From Candidatus Aalborgicola danicus (GTDB taxonomy: Bacteria > Pseudomonadota > Gammaproteobacteria > Burkholderiales > Burkholderiaceae_C): a DNA stretch of 64,000 nt. Within the stretch, counting starts at the first letter, position 1, and every line of letters begins with the position of its first letter. Made by a program: the position numbers and the translations under genes. Positions 9,720-18,522 of this stretch are shown here, in pieces. The stretch covers positions 124,001-188,000 of the forward strand of contig JADJBC010000045.1 of NCBI GenBank assembly GCA_016703945.1, given 5' to 3'. The notes beneath the pieces were generated by a model. The model was not told the origin of the DNA. It saw nothing but the letters and a program-made list of their open reading frames with translations, and did not search any database.

Positions 9720-12449
9720 TTACTTGAAGGTGTACTCAGCAGTCAACTGAACATAACGCCCCATGGCGGAATGCAAGGGCGTGTAGAAACCCGCTCCGCT
9801 GTAGGGCACGAACGGAGGCATGCGGTTGAGCGCATTTTGAACCGTTGCGCGCAGGTTCCAGTCCTTGAAACCTTTGTAGGCAACGCCCAAATTGACCGTG
9901 TTGAATGACGCGATGCCATTGCAAAGCTCGGCATAACCTTCGGTCTCCAGAGCGCAGGGCTCGGTGTAGTCGTTTTGACTGGACATGGTTCCAATGTGCA
10001 CGACATCGGCAGACACTTGCCAGGCCGCTTTTTTCCAGGTCACGCCCAAGGTTGCCTGAGTTTTGGGAGTTCCCCGGGTGCCGGCATATTCAATCAGATC
10101 ATCGTCTGGCGCCGGTGCACTTTGATACGACGTCGTAAACATCACCTGCAAACGGGGCTCCAGGCGTCCATACTCACCCAAATTGAATTTGCCCCGCAGA
10201 TCAAGGTCTACGCCTCGCACATCAGACAGCGCCACGTTGGTCAACAAAGACTTGATCTGGGTAATCTCGCCACCCGTCGCACCTGCCGCGCGGTCAGCGT
10301 CTGTCAACGGTGCACGGGTGATCACTGCGGCGGGATCATTGGCATAACGCGCCGGATCAGCCAAGACTTTGTCCAGATCGTAGGTGCCGATCTCGTCGAC
10401 GCGCCGAATGCGCCAGAAATCGACCGACGCATTCAACCAGCTCGCTGGTTCCCACACCACCCCCAATGTCCAGCTGTTGCCCTTTTCAGGTTGCAGGTCG
10501 GGGTTAGCGCCACTTTGGTAGGCCGAGTTGGCACGGCAACCGCCCTTGAAGCGTTCATTGCAGCGCTCAGGGTCGAGAAAGCCATTGATGAACGCATTCT
10601 TGACGTCGGTAGAATTTTCCACCAGCGTCGGGGCACGGAAACCTGCTGCGTAGGTGCTTCGCACCATAAAGGACGGAGTCGCATTCCATTTGACACCCAC
10701 CTTGGGGGTGGTCGAACTACCGTAGTCGGAATAACGATCATGGCGCGCCGCCAGTTGTGCTTCCAGATCCTTCAGTACCGGTATCGACAACTCGGTGTAA
10801 ATGGATGCGACGTTGCGTGAATTGCTAAAGCCTGGTGACAGTTGGGCCTGATGGTAGAGCTCACCCGCTACAGACAGTGGGTCCGGGTTGGTCTCCAAAA
10901 ACTCACGGCGTACTTCCAGGCCCGTAGCCATACTGACCGGGCCCGCTGGAAGACTGGCAATTTCGCCTGAAATCTTGGCATCCCACTGGGTTACGCCAGA
11001 CTTGAATGCATTGACGGACGATGTCGTAATCGTGTCGTATAGCGCCTGATTTTTGGCAGTTTCACCAAAAATATAGGTGCCGTTTTTGTAGGCATTGAGG
11101 AACGGTGTCTGCAGGATGGCACTGGTATTCAATGAGGTCACTTTGCTGGTGTTATGCAGCAGGGCAGTCTCCCAGTCATACGTGCCGATCACGCCCTTTG
11201 TCCCAAGCAAATAGCGACCAAAATCCGTGGTGTTGTCCTGCCCCTGGCCTGGGAAATCCAGCAATTGGGCGCGCAAGCGCACGGTTCCGTTGCCGCCCGC
11301 CAAGGTCTTTCCGGTAACCGGATCAATCAACTCTTTTGGATACTGCGGATGGGTAATGGGCAGCGCTGGAAAGACTTGCCCGGTTTGTGCGGCAACCCAA
11401 TGCAGATTGCCGGTGATGCGTGCCTTGTTCTGGTTCAGCATCGCCTCGCCAAAGACGGTCATGCTGTCATTGGGTTGCCACGTGAACTTGCTGGTCAGGC
11501 CAATGCGATCCGTCTTGCCCGCAGAATTGAAGGTGCCATCCCTCAGGTCATCAAATCCGCAGGCGTTGCCCTTGGCCGTTGCACCGAAAAACACGGTCGC
11601 GGGGATCAGGCGATCCGCCGGGCAGTTTTTGTCCAGGGTCTGCGATACGAAGCTGTTGGTGGCCTTATCGGTCCAATAGATGTTGCCCGGGAACGTGTAG
11701 AGGTTTCGCTTGTCCGCATAACCCCATTCGGCCCAATTTTGGGTACCGATGTAGTCGGGGCGATTGCCGATAAACATCGGCTTGCGCTGACGAATGTCCA
11801 GGGTTGCATAGGCATTGAAATGGTCTTCGACCAGGCTACCCTTGCCGAAGCTGATACTGCTGCGGACCTGCTGCCCGTCACCGTACTCAGAGCGCCCAAT
11901 GGAGCCGTCCACCACGAGGCCTTCAAATGAGTTGCGCAAAATGATGTTCACGACCCCCGCCATGGCTTCCGAGCCATAGATGGCCGAAGCACCGTCCTTC
12001 AAAACCTCAATACGCTCAACCGCGCCGATGGGGATGGAGTTGAGATCAACAAACGTGGTTTGAAACTCCGGCTGTGCATACGCGGCCAAACGACGACCAT
12101 TGATCAGCATCAAAGTTGCCTGACTGCCGATACCGCGCAGGTTCAGGCCGGCGGCGCCCGCCGAGAAACCAGAGGTGCGGTTTTCATCAATACCGCCGAC
12201 GTTGGACGAGATAGTTCTAAGAACCTCATTCAACGATGTTGCGCCCCCACGCACCAGCTCTTCACGCGTGATGATTTGCACCGGCGAGGCGGTTTCGAGG
12301 TTGACCCGCTTGATATTGGAACCGGTAATCGTGATCTTTTCCAATTCGCCTTTTTGTGGTGCCTCCGCCTGCGCCAAAGCAAGGCTCATGGTACCCATGG
12401 CCAAGGCCACGGCAAGCACACTTTTTTTCGGTATGAAACACTTCTTCAA
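9720..12449 (-). CDS. TonB-dependent outer-membrane receptor
   Basis: A 909-residue receptor for active uptake across the outer membrane, powered by TonB-ExbBD. The start is TTG (12449) with AGGAGT upstream; an N-terminal signal peptide (positive KKCFIPKK, then hydrophobic) ends near AQAEA. The plug domain has ITGSNIKRVN, LRGIGSQATLMLINGRRL and VERIEVLKDGASAIYGSEA. The barrel ends in YTFK, with an aromatic C-terminus as expected for Bam insertion. The 'ITGSNI/NVGGIDENRTSGFSAGAA' plug type resembles oligopeptide-type receptors of Caulobacter and Xanthomonas, and the peptidase downstream fits that; the ligand is inferred. Confidence 0.92.
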   Translation of the reverse strand: MKKCFIPKKSVLAVALAMGTMSLALAQAEAPQKGELEKITITGSNIKRVNLETASPVQIITREELVRGGATSLNEVLRTISSNVGGIDENRTSGFSAGAAGLNLRGIGSQATLMLINGRRLAAYAQPEFQTTFVDLNSIPIGAVERIEVLKDGASAIYGSEAMAGVVNIILRNSFEGLVVDGSIGRSEYGDGQQVRSSISFGKGSLVEDHFNAYATLDIRQRKPMFIGNRPDYIGTQNWAEWGYADKRNLYTFPGNIYWTDKATNSFVSQTLDKNCPADRLIPATVFFGATAKGNACGFDDLRDGTFNSAGKTDRIGLTSKFTWQPNDSMTVFGEAMLNQNKARITGNLHWVAAQTGQVFPALPITHPQYPKELIDPVTGKTLAGGNGTVRLRAQLLDFPGQGQDNTTDFGRYLLGTKGVIGTYDWETALLHNTSKVTSLNTSAILQTPFLNAYKNGTYIFGETAKNQALYDTITTSSVNAFKSGVTQWDAKISGEIASLPAGPVSMATGLEVRREFLETNPDPLSVAGELYHQAQLSPGFSNSRNVASIYTELSIPVLKDLEAQLAARHDRYSDYGSSTTPKVGVKWNATPSFMVRSTYAAGFRAPTLVENSTDVKNAFINGFLDPERCNERFKGGCRANSAYQSGANPDLQPEKGNSWTLGVVWEPASWLNASVDFWRIRRVDEIGTYDLDKVLADPARYANDPAAVITRAPLTDADRAAGATGGEITQIKSLLTNVALSDVRGVDLDLRGKFNLGEYGRLEPRLQVMFTTSYQSAPAPDDDLIEYAGTRGTPKTQATLGVTWKKAAWQVSADVVHIGTMSSQNDYTEPCALETEGYAELCNGIASFNTVNLGVAYKGFKDWNLRATVQNALNRMPPFVPYSGAGFYTPLHSAMGRYVQLTAEYTFK

Positions 12450-12643
12450 AATCGACTCCTGGGATAGAAAATTGTTATGACTCGACAGTCTGGCACGAAC
12501 CTGACCAATCGAACAGCATTGATGACCCTTTGTTGTGGCGTGAACGTCGCAATCAGCACAAGCACGTATAGGTATGACGCTATAGCTGTGCTAGTGTTTG
12601 ATTGCAGCGGCATGCAGCCACGGACGGATGCAAGATTCAGGCC

Positions 12644-13513
12644 TTATTTGACCCGGGCACGCTCATACAAAGGTAAGACTTTTGGCAAATTGGCCTGTAT
12701 ATCGGCAATACGCCGGGCACCGGCGGGGTGGGTTGACAACCATTGTGGTGGTGCGCCCTTGCTGGCAGCGCCCATTTTTTGCCACAACGTCACCCCAGCG
12801 CGTGGGTCGTAACCGGCTCGGGCCGCCAGCTCCATGCCCACCAGGTCCGCCTCGGACTCATCCTCTCGGCTGAACACCAGGGTTGTCAGATTGGCAATAC
12901 CACCGGCTGCAATGTCGGTGAGTCGCGGGTCAATACCAAAGAAACTGGACACCAGCGCCCCGCCCAGGCGTGCCACGCCTTGTGTTGCCATGCCTTTACC
13001 CATGCGCTCACGCGCGTGCTCGCGCAGGGCGTGGGCAATTTCGTGGCCCATGACCATGGCCACTTCGTCATCGGTCAGGCGCAATTGCTGCAGGATGCCA
13101 GTGAAAAATGCGATTTTTCCGCCAGGCATGCAATAAGCATTGATCTGGTTGGAGCCAATCAGGTTGACCTCCCATTTCCACTCTTTGGCGCGCGGGTTCC
13201 AGGCGATCGCAAACGGAATGATTTTTTGGGCGATGGCCCGCAGCCGTTTCAACTCGGCGCTGTCACTGTGCGCCAGTGCCCGTTTGCTGTCGGCCTGCGA
13301 CAGCATCTGCAGGTATTGCTGGGCCGCTGAGCGCTCCACCTGCTCAGCCGGCACGAACTTCGCAAAGGGCGAGTTGTTGCCGACTTCCACGCCTTCGCGC
13401 GCGTTGGCGGGCTGTGCCATAACACCCGCTGCGATTGCCAAACCAAACACCATTCGCCGGCCCGCCACACGCGATGCCAACGCCACTGCTTCAACTGAAA
13501 TGCGCATTTTCAT
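12644..13513 (-). CDS. M48 family periplasmic metallopeptidase (LoiP-like)
   Basis: Zinc metallopeptidase with the HExxH motif MVMGHEIAHALREHA (around residue 165) and the third ligand region SREDESEADLVGMELAA. The start at 13513 is preceded by GGAGG on the same strand; a longer upstream open frame is not credible. The N-terminus (KMRISVEAV, hydrophobic FGLAIAAGVMAQPANA) is a signal peptide, placing the enzyme in the periplasm. About 290 residues, normal for stand-alone M48 proteases. It is divergent from the ampG-like gene with only 17 bases between start codons. Confidence 0.92.
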   Translation of the reverse strand: MKMRISVEAVALASRVAGRRMVFGLAIAAGVMAQPANAREGVEVGNNSPFAKFVPAEQVERSAAQQYLQMLSQADSKRALAHSDSAELKRLRAIAQKIIPFAIAWNPRAKEWKWEVNLIGSNQINAYCMPGGKIAFFTGILQQLRLTDDEVAMVMGHEIAHALREHARERMGKGMATQGVARLGGALVSSFFGIDPRLTDIAAGGIANLTTLVFSREDESEADLVGMELAARAGYDPRAGVTLWQKMGAASKGAPPQWLSTHPAGARRIADIQANLPKVLPLYERARVK

Positions 13514-13530
13514 GACGGTATTATTCCTCC

Positions 13531-14892
13531 ATGACCACTCCAACGCCCGACACCACACCATTGGCTGACAAGCCGACCTGGCTTGAAACCCTGAAGGTGT
13601 ACCGGGAGCCTGCTTCATTGCGCATGTTGTCGCTGGGGTTTTCGGCGGGTTTGCCCTTGCTGCTGGTGTTTGGCACGCTGAGTTTCTGGTTGCGCGAGGC
13701 CGGCATCGACCGCACCACCATCGGTTTTTTGAGCTGGGTGGGCCTGGCCTATGGTTTCAAGTGGGTCTGGTCCCCGCTAGTGGACCGCTTGCCGCTGCCA
13801 CTGTTGACACGCAGGCTGGGGCGGCGACGCAGTTGGCTGCTGTTGGCGCAAGCCGTGGTTATGGGCGGCCTGGTTGGCATGGCGTTGACCGACCCGCGGC
13901 AGGCCCTGGCTCCAGTGGTGTGGTGCGCACTGGCCGTGGCTTTTGGTTCGGCCACGCAAGACATTGCGCTGGATGCGTTCCGCATCGAGTCAGCCGACGC
14001 CCAGCGGCAAGCTGCACTGGCGGCCACCTACCAGACCGGATACCGTCTGGCGATGATCTGGGCGGGTGCTGGTGCGCTGTGGATTGCGGCACGGGCCGAG
14101 GTTCCGGTTGCGGCGGCTGGCGGTACCCTTGCCAGCACCTACCAGCACGCGGCCTGGCAAACCGCCTACCTGGTGATGGCTGCCAGCATGCTGCCGGGGG
14201 TTCTGACCGTCTTGCTGTCGTCCGAACCAGCCCGCCGTGAAATTCCTCCCGCCAAAAACGCCGCCGATTGGCTGCGCAGCGCCCTGGTGGAACCCTTTGC
14301 CGATTTCATCTCGCGCTACCACTGGCAGGCGGTGCTGATTCTGGCCCTGATCGCGACCTACCGCATCAGCGACGTGGTGATAGGCATCATGGCCAATCCG
14401 TTTTACGTGGATATGGGTTTCAGCAAGGACGAAGTGGCTGCGGTGACCAAGATATACGGTGTCGTCATGACCTTGGTGGGAGCGTTTGTTGGCGGGGCCA
14501 TGGCCTTGCGCATGGGGGTGATGCCGGTGTTGCTGCTGGGTGCGGCCCTGAGCGCGGCGACCAACCTGCTGTTTGCCTGGCTGGCGGGCCAGGGCCACGA
14601 TGTGCAGGCCCTGATTTTTGTGATCTCGGCAGACAACCTGGCCAGCGGCATCGCTTCGGCAGCGTTTATCGCCTACCTGTCATCCTTGACCAATGTCAAC
14701 TACTCGGCCACACAATACGCCATGTTCAGCTCGATGATGCTGCTCTTGCCCAAATTTGTGGCGGGTTACTCGGGCGTCTACGTGGACCAGTTTGGTTACC
14801 ACAGCTTCTTCACGGCGACCGCGCTGCTGGGGGTGCCGGTATTGGTGCTGGTGTGGCTGGCATCCAAAGCCAAAACGGCACCTAGCCCGTGA
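13531..14892 (+). CDS. ampG: AmpG-like MFS permease
   Basis: A 453-residue integral membrane protein with about 12 hydrophobic segments, of the AmpG family that imports GlcNAc-anhydroMurNAc peptides for wall recycling. Diagnostic stretches are LSLGFSAGLPLLLVFGTLSF, FLSWVGLAYGFKWVWSPLVD and SATQDIALDAFRIE. In gamma- and betaproteobacteria AmpG feeds AmpR/AmpC induction; no ampC or ampR is visible here. The start ATG (13531) directly follows the M48 leader. The substrate is inferred from the family. Confidence 0.9.
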   Translation: MTTPTPDTTPLADKPTWLETLKVYREPASLRMLSLGFSAGLPLLLVFGTLSFWLREAGIDRTTIGFLSWVGLAYGFKWVWSPLVDRLPLPLLTRRLGRRRSWLLLAQAVVMGGLVGMALTDPRQALAPVVWCALAVAFGSATQDIALDAFRIESADAQRQAALAATYQTGYRLAMIWAGAGALWIAARAEVPVAAAGGTLASTYQHAAWQTAYLVMAASMLPGVLTVLLSSEPARREIPPAKNAADWLRSALVEPFADFISRYHWQAVLILALIATYRISDVVIGIMANPFYVDMGFSKDEVAAVTKIYGVVMTLVGAFVGGAMALRMGVMPVLLLGAALSAATNLLFAWLAGQGHDVQALIFVISADNLASGIASAAFIAYLSSLTNVNYSATQYAMFSSMMLLLPKFVAGYSGVYVDQFGYHSFFTATALLGVPVLVLVWLASKAKTAPSP

Positions 14893-14971
14893 ATAGTGCG
14901 ATTTACCAAACTTTACCGAGCCGACAGACAGCACGCACACGCCCCGCCACGCCTGGCGATAGACTGCCACC

Positions 14972-15688
14972 ATGAGCCAACACCTGTTGATGATTGAAGA
15001 CGACGCCCGCCTGGCCGCCATGGTGGCGCAGTACCTGGAGCAGTCCGGCTACACGGTCAGCTGCGCGGGTGATGGGGCCAGCGGCCTGCATACGCTGAAC
15101 AACCCTGCCAAGGGTGTCCCTGCTGACCTGGTGATTCTGGACCTGATGCTGCCCGACATGGATGGCCTGGACGTGTGCCGACGCATCCGGGCATTGCCTT
15201 CCGGCCTGGCCCAGGTGCCAGTGCTGATGCTGACCGCCAAGGGTGACGCCATGGACCGCATCATCGGCCTGGAAATCGGCGCCGACGACTACCTGCCCAA
15301 GCCTTTTGAACCCCGCGAATTACTGGCCCGCATCCGTGCGGTGCTGCGCCGGCGTGGAGAGCACCCCCAAACAGACCATGTGAGCCTGCGTTTTGGTGCG
15401 CTGGAGATCGACCGCGACGCCCGCAGCGTCTGCATCCAGGGCGTGCCGTGTGAACTGACCTCTTACCAGTTTGATTTGTTGCTGACCTTGGCCGAACGCG
15501 CCGGGCGGGTGTTGACCCGCGACCAGATCATGGAGGCGGTGCGCGGCCGTGAACTCGACGCCTTTGACCGCTCCATCGACGTGCACATGGGTCGTATCCG
15601 TGCCGCCATTGAAACCGACCCCAAGGCGCCCAAACGCATCCTCACAGTGCGCGGTGTGGGTTATGTGTTTGCCCGCCAGCAAGACTAA
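14972..15688 (+). CDS. Two-component response regulator, OmpR family
   Basis: Receiver domain (residues 1-120) with the acidic pair Glu9-Asp10-Asp11, phospho-acceptor Asp57 (VILDLMLPDMDG), and the KPFEP Lys near residue 110. The C-terminal winged-helix domain (residues 140-235) has LTSYQFDLLLTLAERAGRV and the usual RIRAAIE...TVRGVGYVFA ending. Length (238 aa) is typical. The histidine kinase follows 27 bases after the stop. Similar pairs have been named RstAB or CpxAR-like; the signal is not clear from sequence. Confidence 0.94.
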   Translation: MSQHLLMIEDDARLAAMVAQYLEQSGYTVSCAGDGASGLHTLNNPAKGVPADLVILDLMLPDMDGLDVCRRIRALPSGLAQVPVLMLTAKGDAMDRIIGLEIGADDYLPKPFEPRELLARIRAVLRRRGEHPQTDHVSLRFGALEIDRDARSVCIQGVPCELTSYQFDLLLTLAERAGRVLTRDQIMEAVRGRELDAFDRSIDVHMGRIRAAIETDPKAPKRILTVRGVGYVFARQQD

Positions 15689-15715
15689 TGGCCGTCCGGT
15701 ACGGCCCACCCTCCC

Positions 15716-16996
15716 ATGAACAGGCTTTACATCCGCATCTGGCTGGCCGTTGTGCTGGCGGTAGCCGTCTTGACCTTTTTGGTCGGATGGGTCTGGCGGA
15801 TGACGGCCGACGTACCACTGCGCGAGGTGGTGGCCCGTAATGCCGCTGGCGAGGTGATAGGCCAGGGCCATCTGCGTCCGCGCGTGCTTCAAGGCGGCCC
15901 CGGTCTGGGCATGCCCGGGCGGGAACGTGGCAAATACGCCCCGACGCCACCACCGGAAGTGGAAGCCGAGCCCGAGGCTGATTCCGAACCGCGCGGTCGC
16001 TTCGGCCGCGGACCCGAGTTCGATATGCGCATGCAGGACGGGCAGACCATCCACATCCACATGCCACGGCCCCAACCGTCGACTTGGCGCGCACCATTCG
16101 GCATCTTCTGGACGCTGGGCCTGGTGGCGGTGGCGGTGGCACTGGCCACCTACCCGATTGTGCGGCGCCTGACACGCCGACTGGAAGTGCTGCAAAGCAG
16201 TGTCCAGCGCTGGGGTGATGGCGACTTGACTGTACGTGTACCCGTGTCGGGTGACGATGAGGTGGGGTTTCTGGCCAATCGTTTCAACCACGCCGCGCAA
16301 CAGATTGAAACCCTGGTGAAGGCGCGCGATGCCTTGCTGGCGTCACAAAAGTCGCTGCTGGCCAACGCCTCCCACGAATTGCGCTCGCCACTCACGCGCA
16401 TTCGGATGGGGCTGGAGTTCATGGCTGGCCCAACAGATGCCGGCACGCTGCGCGCCAAGGACGAAATCGCCCGCAACATCACCGAACTGGACCAGCTGAT
16501 CGATGAAATTTTGCTGGCCAGCCGACTCGATGCCCGCGAAGCGGACCTGGGAACGGTAGAGCCGGTCGACCTGGTGGGTCTGGCCGCCGAAGAGTGCGCA
16601 CGCGCCGGGGCCAACATCGACCTGCAGGTGGAGGGCAACGAACTGCTGGTACCCGGGGTCAGCAAATTGCTGCGCCGGGCCGTACGCAATTTGCTGGAGA
16701 ACGCCCGCCGCCATGCCAGCGGCCCTGCCACACTGACACTGTGCCGGGCCGACGGCATGGCCTGTATCCATGTCTGCGACAGTGGCCCGGGTGTGCCATC
16801 CGAGTACCAGGAGCGGATTTTCGAACCCTTTTACCGCTTGCCAGGGGCTTCAGAACGTGATGGTGGCATGGGCTTGGGCTTGGCCCTGGTCAAGTCCATT
16901 GCCTTGCGCCATGGTGGCCGTGTTTTCTGCCGCAACCGCGAATCTGGCGGAGCTTGTTTCGAGATTCGACTGCCCTTGGCAGCCGTACCGGTTTAA
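15716..16996 (+). CDS. Sensor histidine kinase of the adjacent two-component system
   Basis: A 426-residue membrane kinase. An N-terminal transmembrane helix (residues 8-28) is followed by a short periplasmic loop that is proline- and acid-rich (about residues 65-125) and holds HIHMP. A second transmembrane helix (residues 130-148) leads into HAMP (RLTRRLEVLQ, DLTVRVP). The DHp domain has ASHELRSPL with His220. The ATP-binding domain shows N-, G1- and G2-boxes: LLENARRHASG, CDSGPGVP and GMGLGLALVKSIA. The periplasmic part is short, so it may sense through the membrane or metal-bound His-Met residues; this is speculation. Confidence 0.93.
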   Translation: MNRLYIRIWLAVVLAVAVLTFLVGWVWRMTADVPLREVVARNAAGEVIGQGHLRPRVLQGGPGLGMPGRERGKYAPTPPPEVEAEPEADSEPRGRFGRGPEFDMRMQDGQTIHIHMPRPQPSTWRAPFGIFWTLGLVAVAVALATYPIVRRLTRRLEVLQSSVQRWGDGDLTVRVPVSGDDEVGFLANRFNHAAQQIETLVKARDALLASQKSLLANASHELRSPLTRIRMGLEFMAGPTDAGTLRAKDEIARNITELDQLIDEILLASRLDAREADLGTVEPVDLVGLAAEECARAGANIDLQVEGNELLVPGVSKLLRRAVRNLLENARRHASGPATLTLCRADGMACIHVCDSGPGVPSEYQERIFEPFYRLPGASERDGGMGLGLALVKSIALRHGGRVFCRNRESGGACFEIRLPLAAVPV

Positions 16997-17139
16997 ATTT
17001 CCTGTCACTCCGGTCAGAAAAATGGTCTTTTTGCTGGTTATTTGCAAAAACATCTGACGACTCACACAAACAGGGGATACCGCAAAACCCCGGCACCCCC
17101 TACAGTTCATACCACTGCTGTCACAGTTCACAAAGTTTG

Positions 17140-17232
17140 AAGCCCAGCCACCCCATAGGTTGGCTTCTGTCGGATCCAACGACGTTCCCTTCGGGGGACT
17201 TTTACAAAGCCACCTCCGGGTGGCTTTTTTTT
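17140..17232 (+). ncRNA. Candidate structured RNA or long 3' leader with terminator
   Basis: Within the 252-base gap after the histidine kinase gene, three hairpins can be drawn in a row on the + strand. The first is AGCCA/TGGCT around 17145-17165, then CCC-TTCG-GGGG near 17189-17198, then the strong terminator ending 17232. No coding frame fits. It may be a small RNA or the 3' end of the kinase transcript. No clear promoter was found, so confidence is low. Confidence 0.3.
17206..17232 (+). terminator. Rho-independent terminator
   Basis: GCCACC (17209-17214), a TCCG loop and GGTGGC (17219-17224) form a six-base stem followed by eight T. The T-tract makes it a strong + strand terminator for the two-component system or an RNA upstream of it. 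A weaker run of T (TTTGT) follows in the opposite direction, so it may also stop transcripts of the leftward PotF-like gene ending at 17249. Confidence 0.85.
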
Positions 17233-17248
17233 GTGCCCTCGGCAGGGG

Positions 17249-18370
17249 TTACCGACCCGCCTTGAAATTGGTAAAGGTGCGGGTTTGAACTTTGCGCACG
17301 GCCTGTGGCAAGGTGTCGGGTGGCACCATGGTCTTGAGAGCGGCGGGATCCAGGAAAATACTCTTGTTTTCAGCCACTTCCTTGCGCACGAACTTCAACG
17401 ATGCCGCATTGGGATTGGCAAAGTAGACCTTGTTGGTCAACGCGGCATGGACTTCGGGACGCAGGATGTAGTTGATGAACAAATGGGCGTTTTCGACGTT
17501 CTTGGCGTCCTTGGGGATGGCCATGGTGTCAAAGAACAACGTGGCACCGGTCTTGGGAATCAATGCCTCGATAACCACGGGCGTCTTGCTCTTGGCGGCA
17601 GCGGCCCGGTTGCGTGCGATATTGATGTCACCGGAGTAACCCATCACCAGGCAGGTGGCACCGCTGGCCATTTCTTCGATGTAGCCGGACGAGGAAAACC
17701 GGGTCACATACGGGCGAATGGCGGTGAGGGTCTTGGCTGCCAGCTCATAGTCGGCAACCTCTTTGCTGAAAGGCGACTTGCCGGCATACAGCAGGGCAGC
17801 AGGCACCACTTCGGACGCCGAATCGAGCACACTGACACCGCAGCTCTTGAGCTTGCTGACGTATTTGGTGTCAAACAACAGACTCCAGGCGTTGTCGGGC
17901 ATGGGCATGTCACCGAGTGCTGCCTTGACTTTGGCCACGTTGATGCCCACGGTCACATAACCCCATAACCAGTCGACCAGATAGGCATTGCCGGGGTCCA
18001 CCTTGGCCAGTTGCTCCAGCAGGCCCTTGTCCAGATTGCCCCAGTTGCTCAGCTTGCTGCGGTCCAGCTTTTGCAACAGGCCCCCTTCGATCTGCGTTTT
18101 GGCGAAGTGGGAGCCAGGCACCACCACGTCATAACCCGAACCACCGGCCACCAGCTTGGCGTGCAGGATCTCGTTGTTGTCGTAGTTGTCATACCGGACC
18201 TTGATGCCGGTTTCCTTCTCGAAATTCTTGATTGTGTCTTCGGCGATGTAGTCCGACCAGTTGTACACATTGAGCACCTTGGGCTCGGCGGCCTGTATGC
18301 CAAAGGCACACAACAGGGAACCAGTCAGCAGCGCCAATCGGGCACCAAACGTCTTGAGGCAGTGGGCCAT
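17249..18370 (-). CDS. potF: Spermidine/putrescine-type ABC transporter binding protein
   Basis: A 373-residue periplasmic binding protein with a signal peptide ending near QAAEPK. It has the PotD/PotF pattern: VLNVYNWSDYIAEDTIKNFE at the mature N-terminus, then YDVVVPGSHFAKTQI, NIARNRAAAAKS and NAHLFINYILRPEV. Such proteins deliver putrescine or related polyamines to a PotGHI permease. No permease genes lie next to it, so it is probably an orphan or shares a transporter elsewhere. The leader is preceded by AGGAC. Confidence 0.88.
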   Translation of the reverse strand: MAHCLKTFGARLALLTGSLLCAFGIQAAEPKVLNVYNWSDYIAEDTIKNFEKETGIKVRYDNYDNNEILHAKLVAGGSGYDVVVPGSHFAKTQIEGGLLQKLDRSKLSNWGNLDKGLLEQLAKVDPGNAYLVDWLWGYVTVGINVAKVKAALGDMPMPDNAWSLLFDTKYVSKLKSCGVSVLDSASEVVPAALLYAGKSPFSKEVADYELAAKTLTAIRPYVTRFSSSGYIEEMASGATCLVMGYSGDINIARNRAAAAKSKTPVVIEALIPKTGATLFFDTMAIPKDAKNVENAHLFINYILRPEVHAALTNKVYFANPNAASLKFVRKEVAENKSIFLDPAALKTMVPPDTLPQAVRKVQTRTFTNFKAGR

Positions 18371-18447
18371 GGGGTGGAGTCCTATCAGTTGGGATGGGTC
18401 GAAAGACCCAAAATGATACCAAGATTGCTTGCGCTATGAAATACAAG

Positions 18448-18500
18448 CCAAAAACCCCTCAAGCCCACGTGGAATATGCGCAGACAGCTATAATAATAAT
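18448..18500 (-). repeat. Dispersed ATAGCT repeat, copy B
   Basis: Intergenic copy (minus-strand orientation) between waaF and the PotF-like gene. Read on the minus strand it contains ATAGCTGTCTGCGCATATTC and then CACGTGGGCTTGAGGGG. It is one of the two best-preserved copies of the family described in the findings. Confidence 0.75.
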
Positions 18501-18522
18501 AGCAAGACGGAACGCTGTCGCG

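Noticed and set aside
12540..12620. Possible further copy of the ATAGCT repeat upstream of the first TonB receptor (TATAGCTGTGCTAGTG)
   Set aside because: Only the first block matches; the conserved GGGCT block is missing.
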